The notes beneath the pieces are model-generated. The model ran no database searches. It had not been told where the DNA came from and saw nothing but the letters and a program-made list of their open reading frames with translations. Made by a program: the position numbers and the translations under genes. From Rhodocytophaga rosea (GTDB lineage Bacteria; Bacteroidota; Bacteroidia; Cytophagales; 172606-1), in assembly GCF_010119975.1 (NCBI RefSeq), contig NZ_CP048222.1:3800501-3864500 (forward strand): 64,000 bases of DNA, given 5' to 3'. Positions within the stretch are counted from its first letter, which is position 1; the number at the start of each line of letters is the position of its first letter. This document shows positions 1 to 9,617 of this stretch, piece after piece.

Positions 1-3000
1 ATTCCTTTCACAAAGAAATTTTCGGGAAGCAGTTTTGTAAAATCATAGCCAAGTGTAATCTGGCGTAATTTCCAGAAACCGGCATTGTATACAAATTGTC
101 CTAAAAGGTTGCTGGAGCGAACAGTTTCATAGAAGGTTTGAACTGGTGTCTGAACTGTGTTTACTTCTCCGTTTGTATTTACACCATCTCCGATTACATA
201 GCCTTCCTCACGGCCAGTTAATGTTCCTTTATGCAGGCCATGCCGCCATGCATTGAAGTTGGTAGAAGAAATCATTTTATGGCCTAATTTGAAATCAATC
301 AGGAAGGACAGGCTTAGGCCTTTATAATTGAATGTATTGGTAAAGCCTCCTACCCATTTAGGGATAGCGCTGCCAAATGCAATTTGAGTGGGCGTACGTT
401 CAGGACGACCACTGGTTGCGTTAAATACACGGTTACCCTGACTGTCTGTCAGATAACCATAGGCATATAGTTGCCCGATAGGCTTTCCTACTACCTGCCG
501 CAATTCACCTTCAAAAATGCCTCTACCCACCGTAATAACAGTATCACCAGGATTTGGCCCTAGTTTTAATATTTTGGTGGTATTATAAGAGCCATTGAAG
601 GAAAAATCCCACTGGAAGCTACTTGTTTTTACTGGAGTCAGGGTCAGCAACATTTCAACGCCATTATTTTTGCTTTCTCCCACATTGATCAGCCTACGGA
701 GATAACCTGAAGCATCTGATACCTGTACCTGCACAATCTGGTCGGTGGTAAGTTTATCATAATACGATACATCCAGTCCAACACGGTTATCAAAAAGCTT
801 AATGTCCAGACCTACCTCTTTTTCGGCTACTCGCATAGGTTTGAGTGCAGGATTGGGTACAGTTTCTGTATTGATGTTCCCAAGCGGTAATGCTGCCAGG
901 CCGGCCGTATTAGGAAACAGATTCGCATTTATGTTATAGAAAAGCGCATTGGAATAAGGGCCTACATCCAGGTCACTGCCTACTTCTGCATATCCTGCCC
1001 TGATTTTTCCAAACGATAGCCAGTTGGGAAGTCCGGCAAACGCCTGGGAAAACACAAAACTACCAGTAACAGAAGGATATAAAATACTCCGGTTGGCTGG
1101 AGATAGTGTAGAAAACCAGTCATTACGGGCAGTCATGTTTACAAACAATACATCATTATAAGAAACTTCAGCCGAGCCGTATAAAGAGTTTATTTGTTTC
1201 TCTGCCAGATCATAGGTTGGATTTTTCTGCTGGCCATTTGCCGCTGTATATAATCCTCTCACTACAAAGTTGGTTACCCCTACACTATTCTGATCCGAAC
1301 GCTGGTACATCCGGTTCCCTCCAAAACTGGCATCTATTCCGAACCTGCCAAAGGTACGGCTTGCGCCCAACAGGAAGTCAGCATTAATTTCACGGAAGCG
1401 GCGGGCTTGTTGGGCATACTGGCCATTTACGAAACCTGCCGGAGCCACTGCTAATGAAGCCATCCCAGTAGGTATATTATATTCCTGATCGCGGGAGAAA
1501 AAGTCTTGCCCGATTCTGCCTTGCAGGTATAACCAGTCAGTGAAATTATACCGGGCAGTTATGTTACCAAAAACACGGTCACGGCGGATATTTTCAAAAC
1601 GGTCATAAGCAGCAAAATAAGGATTGGTCCGGTTTCTGAACCTGGAATATACATATTCATCTCCATTGGCATCTTTGCGGTATTGATCCAGTAAGTCCAA
1701 AGGCATAGAATTAGCCAACGTAAAGATGGTGGTGGGTGTACTTAAATCCTGGTCTGCAATAGAAGGAGGATTCTTGTTATATTCATTTGAGTAATTCACG
1801 TTACCCGAAATAGTGAGTTTTTTCAGCACATTTTGTGTAAAACCAAGGTTGATCGTTTTCCGGTTAAAATTTGAATTAGGCATGATACTCTTGGTATCCA
1901 GGTTGGAAAGAGAAAGGCTGAATCCGCCTTTTTCTCCGCCCGAAGACAGCGTAATCGTATTGGTCCAGGTATTACCTACACGGTAAAACTTTTTAATACG
2001 GTCTTTCACCGGTTCATAAGGCACTGTAACCCCATCAAATAATACTTGTGTCATGCCTGGCTGAAAACGTTCACCAAAACTCCATACCCCCGAAGTTGGA
2101 TTAGCAGCCGTTGGGCGTACCCCTCCTTCGCCTTGCCCATATTCATATTGGAAATCGGTAAAATCCAAAGGGGTATCCGTAGTAAAATTGGTATTGTATT
2201 CTACCCCAATCCCTTGCTGAGAGCCTCTGTTTTTGGTAGTGATCATAATTACCCCATCTTTCGCACGCGAGCCGTATAAAGCTGCTGCCGGGCCACCTTT
2301 CAAAACCGTCATCGATTCGATATCATCCGGATTAATACTCGATAAGCCATCTCCTCCATCCGATCTGGAAGTGATACCACCAGCGCCGTTATTGTTATCT
2401 GAGCTATTAGGATTATATCCTTGATTGGCATTATTAATAGGTATACCATTCACGACAATAAGCGGATTGTTTTGTCCGCTGAATGAGGATTGGCCCCGGA
2501 TACGGATTTTACTGGTTCCGGCAGGGCCACTACCCAGAGAAGTAATATTTACACCGGCCATTTTGCCTTGCAAGGCGTTCATAAAATTAGTGGTCCGGTT
2601 TACATTGATTTGTTCCGGAGATACACTGGCTACGGCATATCCTAATTTTTTTGTTTCTTTCTTAATACCCAATGCAGTAACTACTACTTCGCTTAGCGAT
2701 TGTATATCCTGTACCAGGGCAACATCAATTACAGAGCGGTTATTGATCGGAACTTCTTCGCTGGTAAAACCAATGTATGAAAAGACCAGCGTTCCATTGC
2801 CATCTGGCGCTGTAATGCTGTAAGCGCCGTCTATACTGGTTACAGCTCCTATGGTAGTACCCTTTACCAGTACGTTTACTCCAGGCAATGATTCGCCATT
2901 TTCCTGGGAAGTTACCTTACCAGTGATGGTAATGTCCATAGGTTTTAGCTGAAGTGAGGCAACTTTAAGGAACATGGCATTACTACTGGTTTCCCGGTTA

Positions 3001-3419
3001 ATGCCCTCGTAATTGATCTTTTTTATCAGTTTCCTCTGGTTGGAACCAGGCAGGATAATATAAATATTGCTTTCTACGCGTTTAAACTTTAAGCCAGTCT
3101 GATCCAGTAGCTCAACTAAATAAGCATCCAGCGTTCTGGTATTTTTATCTACCGCTTTTTTCTGCACATATACTTCTTGAACCAGGTCACTGTCGTAGTT
3201 GAAACTTACTTTATACTGGCTTTCTAATTCTGCCAGTATCTTTTTCAGCGGCTGTGTCTGCGCTGCGTTGTTTTTACCAGTTTCACCTTGTGTAGGTGTA
3301 TTGTTGAATGCCAGCTCTTGTGCAAAAACCGGCGAAACCAGGCATCCGAACCATGCCGCTAAAAAGAGCCTGAGCAGATGCGGACAGTTTTTTTTGACTT
3401 TAGATAACTTTATTCTCAT
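1..3419 (-). CDS. SusC/RagA-family TonB-linked outer-membrane receptor with STN domain (partial, 3' end beyond window)
   Basis: TonB-dependent importer that would form the barrel of a SusCD pair in the outer membrane. About 1,139 codons are present; the 3' end lies left of the window. The ATG at 3419 gives a signal peptide ending in VFAQ. Then come a secretin/TonB short N-terminal domain (about residues 58-125), a carboxypeptidase-regulatory-like domain (163-245), the SusC hinge SEVVVTALGIKKETK, a plug (about 262-370, with IRIRGQSSFSG) and a long barrel. Near the left edge FGKIRAGYAEVGSDL and RQITLGYDF are typical SusC barrel strands, so the frame is intact where sampled. The STN domain and the fecR and ECF sigma genes just upstream indicate a receptor that signals substrate binding inward. 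The substrate is unknown; the partner SusD should lie left of the window. No TonB-box peptide was identified. Confidence 0.95.
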   Translation of the reverse strand, partial: MRIKLSKVKKNCPHLLRLFLAAWFGCLVSPVFAQELAFNNTPTQGETGKNNAAQTQPLKKILAELESQYKVSFNYDSDLVQEVYVQKKAVDKNTRTLDAYLVELLDQTGLKFKRVESNIYIILPGSNQRKLIKKINYEGINRETSSNAMFLKVASLQLKPMDITITGKVTSQENGESLPGVNVLVKGTTIGAVTSIDGAYSITAPDGNGTLVFSYIGFTSEEVPINNRSVIDVALVQDIQSLSEVVVTALGIKKETKKLGYAVASVSPEQINVNRTTNFMNALQGKMAGVNITSLGSGPAGTSKIRIRGQSSFSGQNNPLIVVNGIPINNANQGYNPNSSDNNNGAGGITSRSDGGDGLSSINPDDIESMTVLKGGPAAALYGSRAKDGVIMITTKNRGSQQGIGVEYNTNFTTDTPLDFTDFQYEYGQGEGGVRPTAANPTSGVWSFGERFQPGMTQVLFDGVTVPYEPVKDRIKKFYRVGNTWTNTITLSSGGEKGGFSLSLSNLDTKSIMPNSNFNRKTINLGFTQNVLKKLTISGNVNYSNEYNKNPPSIADQDLSTPTTIFTLANSMPLDLLDQYRKDANGDEYVYSRFRNRTNPYFAAYDRFENIRRDRVFGNITARYNFTDWLYLQGRIGQDFFSRDQEYNIPTGMASLAVAPAGFVNGQYAQQARRFREINADFLLGASRTFGRFGIDASFGGNRMYQRSDQNSVGVTNFVVRGLYTAANGQQKNPTYDLAEKQINSLYGSAEVSYNDVLFVNMTARNDWFSTLSPANRSILYPSVTGSFVFSQAFAGLPNWLSFGKIRAGYAEVGSDLDVGPYSNALFYNINANLFPNTAGLAALPLGNINTETVPNPALKPMRVAEKEVGLDIKLFDNRVGLDVSYYDKLTTDQIVQVQVSDASGYLRRLINVGESKNNGVEMLLTLTPVKTSSFQWDFSFNGSYNTTKILKLGPNPGDTVITVGRGIFEGELRQVVGKPIGQLYAYGYLTDSQGNRVFNATSGRPERTPTQIAFGSAIPKWVGGFTNTFNYKGLSLSFLIDFKLGHKMISSTNFNAWRHGLHKGTLTGREEGYVIGDGVNTNGEVNTVQTPVQTFYETVRSSNLLGQFVYNAGFWKLRQITLGYDFTKLLPENFFVKG

Positions 3420-3548
3420 AGATGTGGGGTTTAGGAATATTTAAATTTTGTAGCCATCCTGCTGTATCACAGGTGGTATTCATTGAAAGTTGGCGTAAAT
3501 TTTTTTGTCATAAGAGATAGGTTATAGTAGGTTATAGTCAGATAGTAC

Positions 3549-4604
3549 TTATTTGCTGTGTGTATTGATCTGAATAGTATCATCCTTAGATTGGATGTCA
3601 ACGTTGAGCGATTCACCAAGCACCGTTAAAAAAAGCTCGACATTTTCGTTAGGAATCGCACCGGTGAAGCGCCTATCCGCCAGTTCTTTGTCCTGGATAA
3701 TTACTGGCCTTCCATAATTATCTTCCAGCAACTGGGCTATTTCCTTCAGCGGGGTTTCATTAAAAATCAGTTTGTGATGCCGCCAGGAAGTATACATTTC
3801 TGGTTCTACTACTTTCTTTACAAAGGGCTTTTTATTATCTGTAAATTCAACCAGATCTTTAGGCTCCATTACCAGGCTGTCTTTGTCATTATCAATATGC
3901 CTGAGTTTTACTTTACCGGAGTTGAGCACTACTTTTACAATGCCTCTTCTGTTATTAACATTGAAAGTGGTTCCTAGCACTTCAATATTGAGCTGGTTGG
4001 TATGCACAATAAATCTGGCTTCTTTCCAGTGTGGTTTGCGGCGCACCTGAAAAAAAGCTTCTCCATTGAGCCATACTTCTCTTAACCTGGATTCCTGCCA
4101 GTCGTTGCTGTAGTGCAAGGTCGAATTAGCATTTAATATTACGGTAGAACCATCCGGCAAGTCAATCGTTTTTGTTTCTCCATATTTTGTATGATAAGAT
4201 TTTTGAGTATATCCGGCTTTAAATAGAAGAAATGCCGCAGACCAGAACAAAATACCGGTACAAAAGGCAACTATCTTATAATAAGGCCTCCAATAATGGA
4301 TAGGCTTCCGGTCAACTGGCGGTTTGTTATCTGTTGAGGATTTGGTTAGTAGTCTGGTTTCGGCATGTATGCTTCTTTTTATGGCTAATTTTACCTGACG
4401 TTGCTCTTCCGAAGTAGGCTGTTGTGTTTTAAATGTGAGAAAGCTCAGAAGTTCACGTGCTTGTTCAAGTAATTCCTGTTTGTCAGGATGTTTTTCCAGC
4501 CAGGCTTGCCAGAAAGCATCACTTTCCGGATCAGGATTTCTGACCCATGTTACAAAGAACTGGTCGTTTACAAAATCCATCAGCTGGTAATCTTCATAGC
4601 GCAT
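3549..4604 (-). CDS. FecR-family anti-sigma factor
   Basis: Inner-membrane anti-sigma factor that relays the state of an STN-type TonB receptor to an ECF sigma factor. Its 351 residues divide into a cytoplasmic N-terminal part (1-110, starting MRYEDYQLMDF), a single transmembrane helix (about 112-132, IVAFCTGILFWSAAFLLF), a FecR domain (about 140-245, with TIDLPDGSTVILNANSTL) and a C-terminal DUF4974 domain (about 275-345, with FNETPLKEIAQLLEDNYG). Length and layout match Bacteroidota FecR proteins. It lies between the sigma gene upstream (216 bp gap) and the SusC gene downstream (129 bp gap) on the same strand, the standard order sigma-fecR-susC. Confidence 0.95.
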   Translation of the reverse strand: MRYEDYQLMDFVNDQFFVTWVRNPDPESDAFWQAWLEKHPDKQELLEQARELLSFLTFKTQQPTSEEQRQVKLAIKRSIHAETRLLTKSSTDNKPPVDRKPIHYWRPYYKIVAFCTGILFWSAAFLLFKAGYTQKSYHTKYGETKTIDLPDGSTVILNANSTLHYSNDWQESRLREVWLNGEAFFQVRRKPHWKEARFIVHTNQLNIEVLGTTFNVNNRRGIVKVVLNSGKVKLRHIDNDKDSLVMEPKDLVEFTDNKKPFVKKVVEPEMYTSWRHHKLIFNETPLKEIAQLLEDNYGRPVIIQDKELADRRFTGAIPNENVELFLTVLGESLNVDIQSKDDTIQINTHSK

Positions 4605-4820
4605 AGCTTTCTGAGTAGATAGTGAACTTTCGGTTTGCTTCCAGTCTCAAGAGTAACAGATGTATGGAATGCCCTCAAAAAATTTTGTTTTGCCAGGAAA
4701 AAATATGATCTACTACAGTCGATGGATAAAAGCCTACAAATCAACTATGCAATCTACTCTATGCTGGTAGGAGGTTCAGTTAGTAACTGGAGTTTTGTGG
4801 AATGAAATGGAGAGAGTATT

Positions 4821-5411
4821 TTATTCAACGGAAGCCAGTTTGCGGATACTGGCTTTCAGTACATCCAGGGCACGGTAAACGAGCGTGCGGGCATATTTTA
4901 CTTCTTTCATTTGCATAATAGAAGCAATCTCCTGGTATTCCAGATTGTCGTAATAGCGTAGAAATACAGCCTCTTTTTGTCTTTTGGTAAGGAGTTCGAA
5001 TGCTTTTAACAGCCTTGCCTGGTTTTCTTCTGAGATCTGCCGGGTGATGAGGTGAAATTCATGCGAAAAACTGACCTCAAAATTATAATGTTCTTCCAGG
5101 TCTTCTTCGTGTACCAGTTTATTGTTTTTCGTTAACTCTTGTATGATTCTGTGCCTTATACATTTGTAGAGGTAGAACTTAATAGACTGCACATCTGCCA
5201 GATTTTCTTTCCTGCGCCATAACTCTACATACAGATTTTGAATACAGTCTTTGATGAGATCTGTATCAGTAGTGAAGCGCAGGCTGTAGTTATACAATTT
5301 TGAAAAATAAGTATCATATATATAATCAAAAGCCAGCTCACTTCCACTTTTAAATGCCAGCCATATAGCGGTGTCATCCTGAACCTGTACTGAGCTATTA
5401 TTCTTAGGCAT
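4821..5411 (-). CDS. ECF-subfamily RNA polymerase sigma-70 factor
   Basis: Extracytoplasmic-function sigma factor expected to be held by the adjacent FecR and to transcribe the SusC locus. In 196 residues, region 2 spans about 27-95 (FDYIYDTYFSKLYNYSLRF, then DLIKDCIQNLYVELWRR) and region 4 about 135-188 (LLTKRQKEAVFLRYYDNL followed by the helix-turn-helix YQEIASIMQM). There is no region 3, as usual for the group. The start MPKNN at 5411 is the only plausible ATG. About 320 bp of AT-rich sequence upstream probably contains its promoter, but I found no clear consensus there. Confidence 0.95.
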   Translation of the reverse strand: MPKNNSSVQVQDDTAIWLAFKSGSELAFDYIYDTYFSKLYNYSLRFTTDTDLIKDCIQNLYVELWRRKENLADVQSIKFYLYKCIRHRIIQELTKNNKLVHEEDLEEHYNFEVSFSHEFHLITRQISEENQARLLKAFELLTKRQKEAVFLRYYDNLEYQEIASIMQMKEVKYARTLVYRALDVLKASIRKLASVE

Positions 5412-5680
5412 AATTAACTCTTATTTTTAATAGTGATGAGGGAAAGCCAGGAAACAAGCAAACTATGTAATAGAAATATCTGGATAAATTATGTAAAAAA
5501 ACTATATGAATATAAATAATATTACAAAATATAAAAAAATATTTCAAAATAATATGCTGTATTCACGCTTTCAGGCATAGAAACAAAAGGATACAAAGGG
5601 AAATATATGCCGGGCTGAGGCTGAAATAATGTAATACAGGGAAATCACAAAGGAGAATTTGTCATATACTATCCCTAAAA
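5412..5680. other. AT-rich intergenic region upstream of the sigma-factor gene
   Basis: No gene is visible. The stretch around 5500-5560 is almost pure A/T with runs of A, which could give curved DNA or an UP-element-like promoter region for the sigma factor transcribed leftward. No exact TAnnTTTG-type Bacteroidota -7 element was found. Confidence 0.5.
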
Positions 5681-5715
5681 ATAAAAGCTGCCTCTGGTAT
5701 AGAGACAGCTTTTAT
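5681..5715 (-). terminator. Hairpin terminator of the tandem-repeat protein gene
   Basis: Arms ATAAAAGCTGcCTCT (5681-5695) and AGAGaCAGCTTTTAT (5701-5715) pair over 15 positions with one mismatch and a 5-nt loop. The hairpin lies 20 nt beyond the stop codon of the minus-strand gene ending at 5736, with A/T-rich flanks on both sides. Confidence 0.7.
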
Positions 5716-5735
5716 ATATTCAAATGTAAATCGTT

Positions 5736-6359
5736 TTACTTGAAGCTTACACCGATAGCCCGTTTGCCTCCGGAATACACCACCGCATCTATTTTCTTGC
5801 TGGTTTCGTCGGCTTCTTTAACGGCCCTGCGGACATATTGCGCCATATCTTCTTCAATACTATTATTTACTAAGCCTCCAGTTACATAGGATTTAGCTTT
5901 TACACCGGTAGCTATATCCACAGTATTTTCATAATCCCGCAAAGGTTCGTTCATAACGTAGACATCCATACCTTCTAGTTTGGCTACTTTGGCTAATCCT
6001 TTGTTGGCCTCAGTTGCGGTACCTTTAAACTTTACAGCAATCACTTTTTTTCCATCGGAATAAATAATTGCATCAATCTTCTCATCTCTTTTATCGGCTT
6101 CTTTTTTAGCGCGGGTCACAAACTGACTCAGTTTTTCTGAGACACCTTCATTAATCAACCCGCCAGTTAATAAAGAAGCAGCTTTGGCACCAGTGATCAC
6201 ATCAAACACTTCCTCATATTCCCTTACTGGTTCACACATGGCATACACTTCAATTCCCTGCATTTTACTAACCCGTGCCATTCCTTTGGTGCTTTTTTGT
6301 GAAAAAGCTGCCTGATGTATGGCGAAAACAAATAGTACAATAAAAATGAGTTTTTGCAT
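5736..6359 (-). CDS. Small exported protein of two tandem ~87-residue repeats, function unknown
   Basis: I choose the ATG at 6359 because it begins a clean signal peptide (MQKLIFIVLFVFAIHQAAFSQ); the reading frame stays open upstream to 6401, but that adds 14 polar residues ahead of the signal. The mature protein of about 186 residues is two head-to-tail copies of one domain: GMARVSKMQGIEVYAM... and GLAKVAKLEGMDVYVM.... They share about 45 of 87 aligned positions by my count. Each copy contains EP(V/L)R(E/D)YE, a T(G)(A/V)KA...TGGL element, a long charged helix and a final strand like KIDA(I/V)(I/V)YS.GK. The helix-then-strand ending faintly resembles YbjQ/UPF0145 domains, but I would not assign it. 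Predicted to be periplasmic or secreted. It follows zwf after about 100 bp and has its own terminator. Confidence 0.8.
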   Translation of the reverse strand: MQKLIFIVLFVFAIHQAAFSQKSTKGMARVSKMQGIEVYAMCEPVREYEEVFDVITGAKAASLLTGGLINEGVSEKLSQFVTRAKKEADKRDEKIDAIIYSDGKKVIAVKFKGTATEANKGLAKVAKLEGMDVYVMNEPLRDYENTVDIATGVKAKSYVTGGLVNNSIEEDMAQYVRRAVKEADETSKKIDAVVYSGGKRAIGVSFK

Positions 6360-6462
6360 AAGCGTATTACTTTTGATGGAACAATTGAAGTTTAATGACA
6401 CATTGCCTGATCAGTAAACCGTTTTTTGAGGAAAATTATTGTCCCGTATTTGCCTGTATACA

Positions 6463-7995
6463 TTAAACCTTTTCTTTTTCTTTGGAATGCCCGTTTAGTG
6501 AAGAGACCATTGCCCAGTTGTGTCCGTCACGAGCTACCAAAGCTTCGGCATTCTCAGGACCCCACATGCCGGCAGTATAATTTGGAAATTCCAGGGATGG
6601 CCGGGATTCCCAAATTTCCAGAATCGGCATAATAGCAGCCCAGGCAGCTTCCACCTGGTCGGCACGCATAAATAAGGTAGCATCGCCCTGCATTACATCC
6701 AGTAAAAGGGTTTCATAGGCTTCCGGAGATTCGGTGGTATAATCGCCGTAGTCGAACACCATATCCACCGGATTTAAAGTCATACTTAAGCCTGGGCGTT
6801 TGGCCTGGAAACGTAAGCGGATGCTCATTTCAGGCTGAATATGTAAAATCAGCCGGTTAGGAAGCATATTTTCTGTTACCGTAGTAGGAAATGCCTGGTG
6901 TGGTACCGGCCGGAACTGAACAGTAATCGCAGAGAACTTGCCCTGCATATGTTTGCCCGTACGCACATAAAAAGGTACGCCCTGCCAGCGCCAGTTATCG
7001 ATAAAGAATTTAACCGCTGCAAACGTTTCTGTATTAGATTGAGGATGAACGCCTTTTTCTTCCCGGTAGCCTTGTACTTTTTTCCCTTCAATCCAGCCAG
7101 CACCATACTGGCCACGTACGGCATATTTGTGTATCTCTTCCCGGTTTATTTTACGCAAAGCATGCAGTACATCTACTTTCCGGTTGCGGATTTCATTGGC
7201 TTCGAAGGATACTGGCGGCTCCATGGCAATAATGCACATCAATTGCAGTAAATGGTTCTGGATCATATCCCGTAATGCACCGGATTTATCGTAATAATTA
7301 CCCCGCTGTTCCACGCCAACCTGTTCGGCTACCGTGATCTGTACATAATCTATATAGTTGCGGTTCCAGATGGGCTCGAATAAGGCATTGGCAAAGCGGA
7401 AAGCCAGAATGTTCTGAACCGTTTCTTTACCCAGGTAATGATCAATGCGGTAGATCTGAGATTCACTGAAACTTTTTGCCAGCAACTGGTTAAGATCCCT
7501 GGCAGTTTTTAAATCCCGGCCAAATGGTTTTTCTACCACAATGCGGTCACGGGCACAATCAGTAGCTATATGGGAGTTTCCGATATTAATCGTGATAGGT
7601 TCAATGAACTGCGGTGCTACCGATAAATAAAATAAGCGGTTGGCTCTCACGCCCCATTCCTGGTCATAATAATTTAATTGGGAAGCTAAATTCTTATAGG
7701 CTTCCGTATTGGTAAAATCAGCTTTAAAATAGGACCACAAAGCTGTAAATTCATTCCACTTGCCTTCTTCAGGCTTTCCACTGCGGGAAAACTGATTTAC
7801 GCCATCCTTTAATAAGCCAAAGAATTGTTCCTGGTTTATATCATGGTGACTTACGCCAATGATAGCTACTTTTTCTGGCAGCCATCCATCCAGGTATAGA
7901 TTATATAAAGCAGGTGCCAGCTTACGCATGGTAAGGTCTCCTTTGGCACCGAATATGACGAGAACAGTAGGTTCTGGTTTTATGATGGCTTGCAT
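6463..7995 (-). CDS. zwf: Glucose-6-phosphate 1-dehydrogenase
   Basis: Cytoplasmic enzyme of the oxidative pentose phosphate pathway, oxidising glucose 6-phosphate to 6-phosphogluconolactone with NADP+. At 510 residues it has the usual length. The N-terminal Rossmann motif [19 protein letters not shown] (about 13-31) and the substrate-binding signature RIDHYLGKE (about 183-191) are both present, followed by the C-terminal beta+alpha domain. The start [20 protein letters not shown] fits family proteins. It is the last gene of a pentose phosphate group on this strand, 130 bp downstream of gnd, with a strong hairpin in that gap. A 6-phosphogluconolactonase (pgl) gene, often next to zwf, is absent here. 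Confidence 0.98.
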   Translation of the reverse strand: MQAIIKPEPTVLVIFGAKGDLTMRKLAPALYNLYLDGWLPEKVAIIGVSHHDINQEQFFGLLKDGVNQFSRSGKPEEGKWNEFTALWSYFKADFTNTEAYKNLASQLNYYDQEWGVRANRLFYLSVAPQFIEPITINIGNSHIATDCARDRIVVEKPFGRDLKTARDLNQLLAKSFSESQIYRIDHYLGKETVQNILAFRFANALFEPIWNRNYIDYVQITVAEQVGVEQRGNYYDKSGALRDMIQNHLLQLMCIIAMEPPVSFEANEIRNRKVDVLHALRKINREEIHKYAVRGQYGAGWIEGKKVQGYREEKGVHPQSNTETFAAVKFFIDNWRWQGVPFYVRTGKHMQGKFSAITVQFRPVPHQAFPTTVTENMLPNRLILHIQPEMSIRLRFQAKRPGLSMTLNPVDMVFDYGDYTTESPEAYETLLLDVMQGDATLFMRADQVEAAWAAIMPILEIWESRPSLEFPNYTAGMWGPENAEALVARDGHNWAMVSSLNGHSKEKEKV

Positions 7996-8037
7996 AAGCG
8001 AATGTGCAGGTTAAAGGATTGGAAAAATTGAAAGAGT

Positions 8038-8115
8038 TACACCTACCTGGCCTTATCTGGAAGGAAATGTACGCTTTGCGCACTCACCCTCTTTCAGATA
8101 AAGGCCAAAGGTGTA
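8038..8115 (-). terminator. Long intercistronic hairpin between gnd and zwf
   Basis: Arms TACACCT (8038-8044) and AGGTGTA (8109-8115) form an outer 7-bp stem. Then GGCCTTATCTG (8049-8059) pairs with CAGATAAAGGCC (8095-8106) with one bulged base, extended by four or five weaker pairs around a loop of about 25 nt. In minus-strand RNA it follows the gnd stop codon (8126), and a U-rich stretch follows the outer stem. It could be a gnd terminator or a processing/stability element within a gnd-zwf transcript. Confidence 0.6.
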
Positions 8116-8125
8116 TATTGATTAA

Positions 8126-9541
8126 TTAATTCCAGTGAGTATGGAAAATGCCTTCCGTATCAATGCGTTCGTAAGTATGAGCACCGAAATTATCGCGTTG
8201 TGCCTGAATCAGATTAGAAGGCAAACGGTCGGTCCGGTAGGCATCGAAATACGCCAATGCCGCTGATAAACCTGGAACCGGAATGCCAGCTTGTACCGAA
8301 TGACTAATGATTCTGCGGATGGATTCCTGTCTTTGCAGTAATAGAGCTGACAAATCGGGGTCTACCATTAAACTGGGCAACTGGGCATTTTTATGATAGG
8401 CTACCCGGATATTTTCCAGCAAGGTTGCCCGGATGATACAGCCTCCCCTCCATATTTTGGCTACTTCACCCAAATGCAGCTCATATTTATAAGTATCAGA
8501 AGCAACTTTCAGTAAAGTCATTCCCTGGGCATAGGCAGCAATGGTAGCGAAGTATAAGGCATCCCGGACCTGATTGATAATGGCTTGTTTATCGCCATTA
8601 AAATTGAATTTAGGTGTAGAACCAGGTAGCACTTTCGCAGCCGTTACTCTCTCTTTTTTTAAGGCAGACACATACCGCATGGTTACAGCAATGTCAATAA
8701 TAGACAAAGGAACGCCCAGATCCATCCCACACTGCGAAGTCCATTTACCGGTTCCTTTTTGTTTGGCACTATCCAGAATACTATCTACCAGGCGGCCGGA
8801 AGTTTTATCGTCGTTTTGCAGGAAAATCTGAGCCGTAATTTCAATCAGGAAAGATTTAAGTTCGCCTTCGTTCCAGGTTTTGAATACTTCATGCAATTCG
8901 TCATTACTTAAGCCCAGGCCACGTTTGAGAATATCATAGGCTTCAGAAATCAATTGCATCAGGCCATATTCAATGCCATTATGCACCATTTTTACATAGT
9001 GTCCGGCAGCTCCTGGTCCCAGATAGGTAACACATGGCTCATTATTTACTTTGGCTGCAATAGATTCAAAAATTGGACGTACTACATCATAGGCTGCTTT
9101 AGAACCACCAGGCATCATACTCGGACCGAAACGGGCTCCAGATTCTCCGCCTGATACACCTACACCAATAAAATGAATGCCTTTGGGAGTTAGTTCTTCC
9201 GCACGGCGTTCGGTATCAGCAAAGTAGGAGTTTCCTCCATCAATTACCAAGTCACCAGGTTCCAGCAAGGGCAATAAATCTTTAATGACCATATCTACCG
9301 CCGGACCTGCGGTAACTAATAACATTAAGGCACGGGGGCGTTTTAATTTTGAAATGAAATCTTTCAAGTCAGATGTGCCATATACTTGTAAGCCCTGGGC
9401 TTCTTCTTTGAGAGAAGTCACTTTGCTGGGGTCGCGGTTGTAGCCGGCTACGGCAAAGCCGTGGTCAGCCATATTTAATAACAGATTCCTTCCCATCACA
9501 CCCAGGCCTATCATGCCAAAATCATACTGTTGCGTATCCAT
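8126..9541 (-). CDS. gnd: NADP-dependent 6-phosphogluconate dehydrogenase, decarboxylating
   Basis: Converts 6-phosphogluconate to ribulose 5-phosphate and CO2, making NADPH. Its 471 residues are the standard length of the long (dimeric) form. The Rossmann motif MIGLGVMGRNLLLNMADHG (about 9-27) is followed by the substrate signature HFIGVGVSGGESGARFGPS (about 125-143) and the catalytic-lysine region AGHYVKMVHNGIEYG (about 180-194). The C-terminal helical domain is complete. It lies between alkD upstream (76 bp) and zwf downstream, so the two NADPH-forming steps are encoded together. Confidence 0.98.
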   Translation of the reverse strand: MDTQQYDFGMIGLGVMGRNLLLNMADHGFAVAGYNRDPSKVTSLKEEAQGLQVYGTSDLKDFISKLKRPRALMLLVTAGPAVDMVIKDLLPLLEPGDLVIDGGNSYFADTERRAEELTPKGIHFIGVGVSGGESGARFGPSMMPGGSKAAYDVVRPIFESIAAKVNNEPCVTYLGPGAAGHYVKMVHNGIEYGLMQLISEAYDILKRGLGLSNDELHEVFKTWNEGELKSFLIEITAQIFLQNDDKTSGRLVDSILDSAKQKGTGKWTSQCGMDLGVPLSIIDIAVTMRYVSALKKERVTAAKVLPGSTPKFNFNGDKQAIINQVRDALYFATIAAYAQGMTLLKVASDTYKYELHLGEVAKIWRGGCIIRATLLENIRVAYHKNAQLPSLMVDPDLSALLLQRQESIRRIISHSVQAGIPVPGLSAALAYFDAYRTDRLPSNLIQAQRDNFGAHTYERIDTEGIFHTHWN

Positions 9542-9617
9542 TGTTTTAAGAGGTTTAAGTAATTGACTTGTTGTTTATGTGCTCAGTTCCTTTTAGAGAA
9601 CGATTCGAGTATATGAA

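Noticed and set aside
2425-2823. 132-codon plus-strand frame opposite the SusC gene
   Set aside because: The minus strand encodes conserved SusC plug and hinge sequence here.
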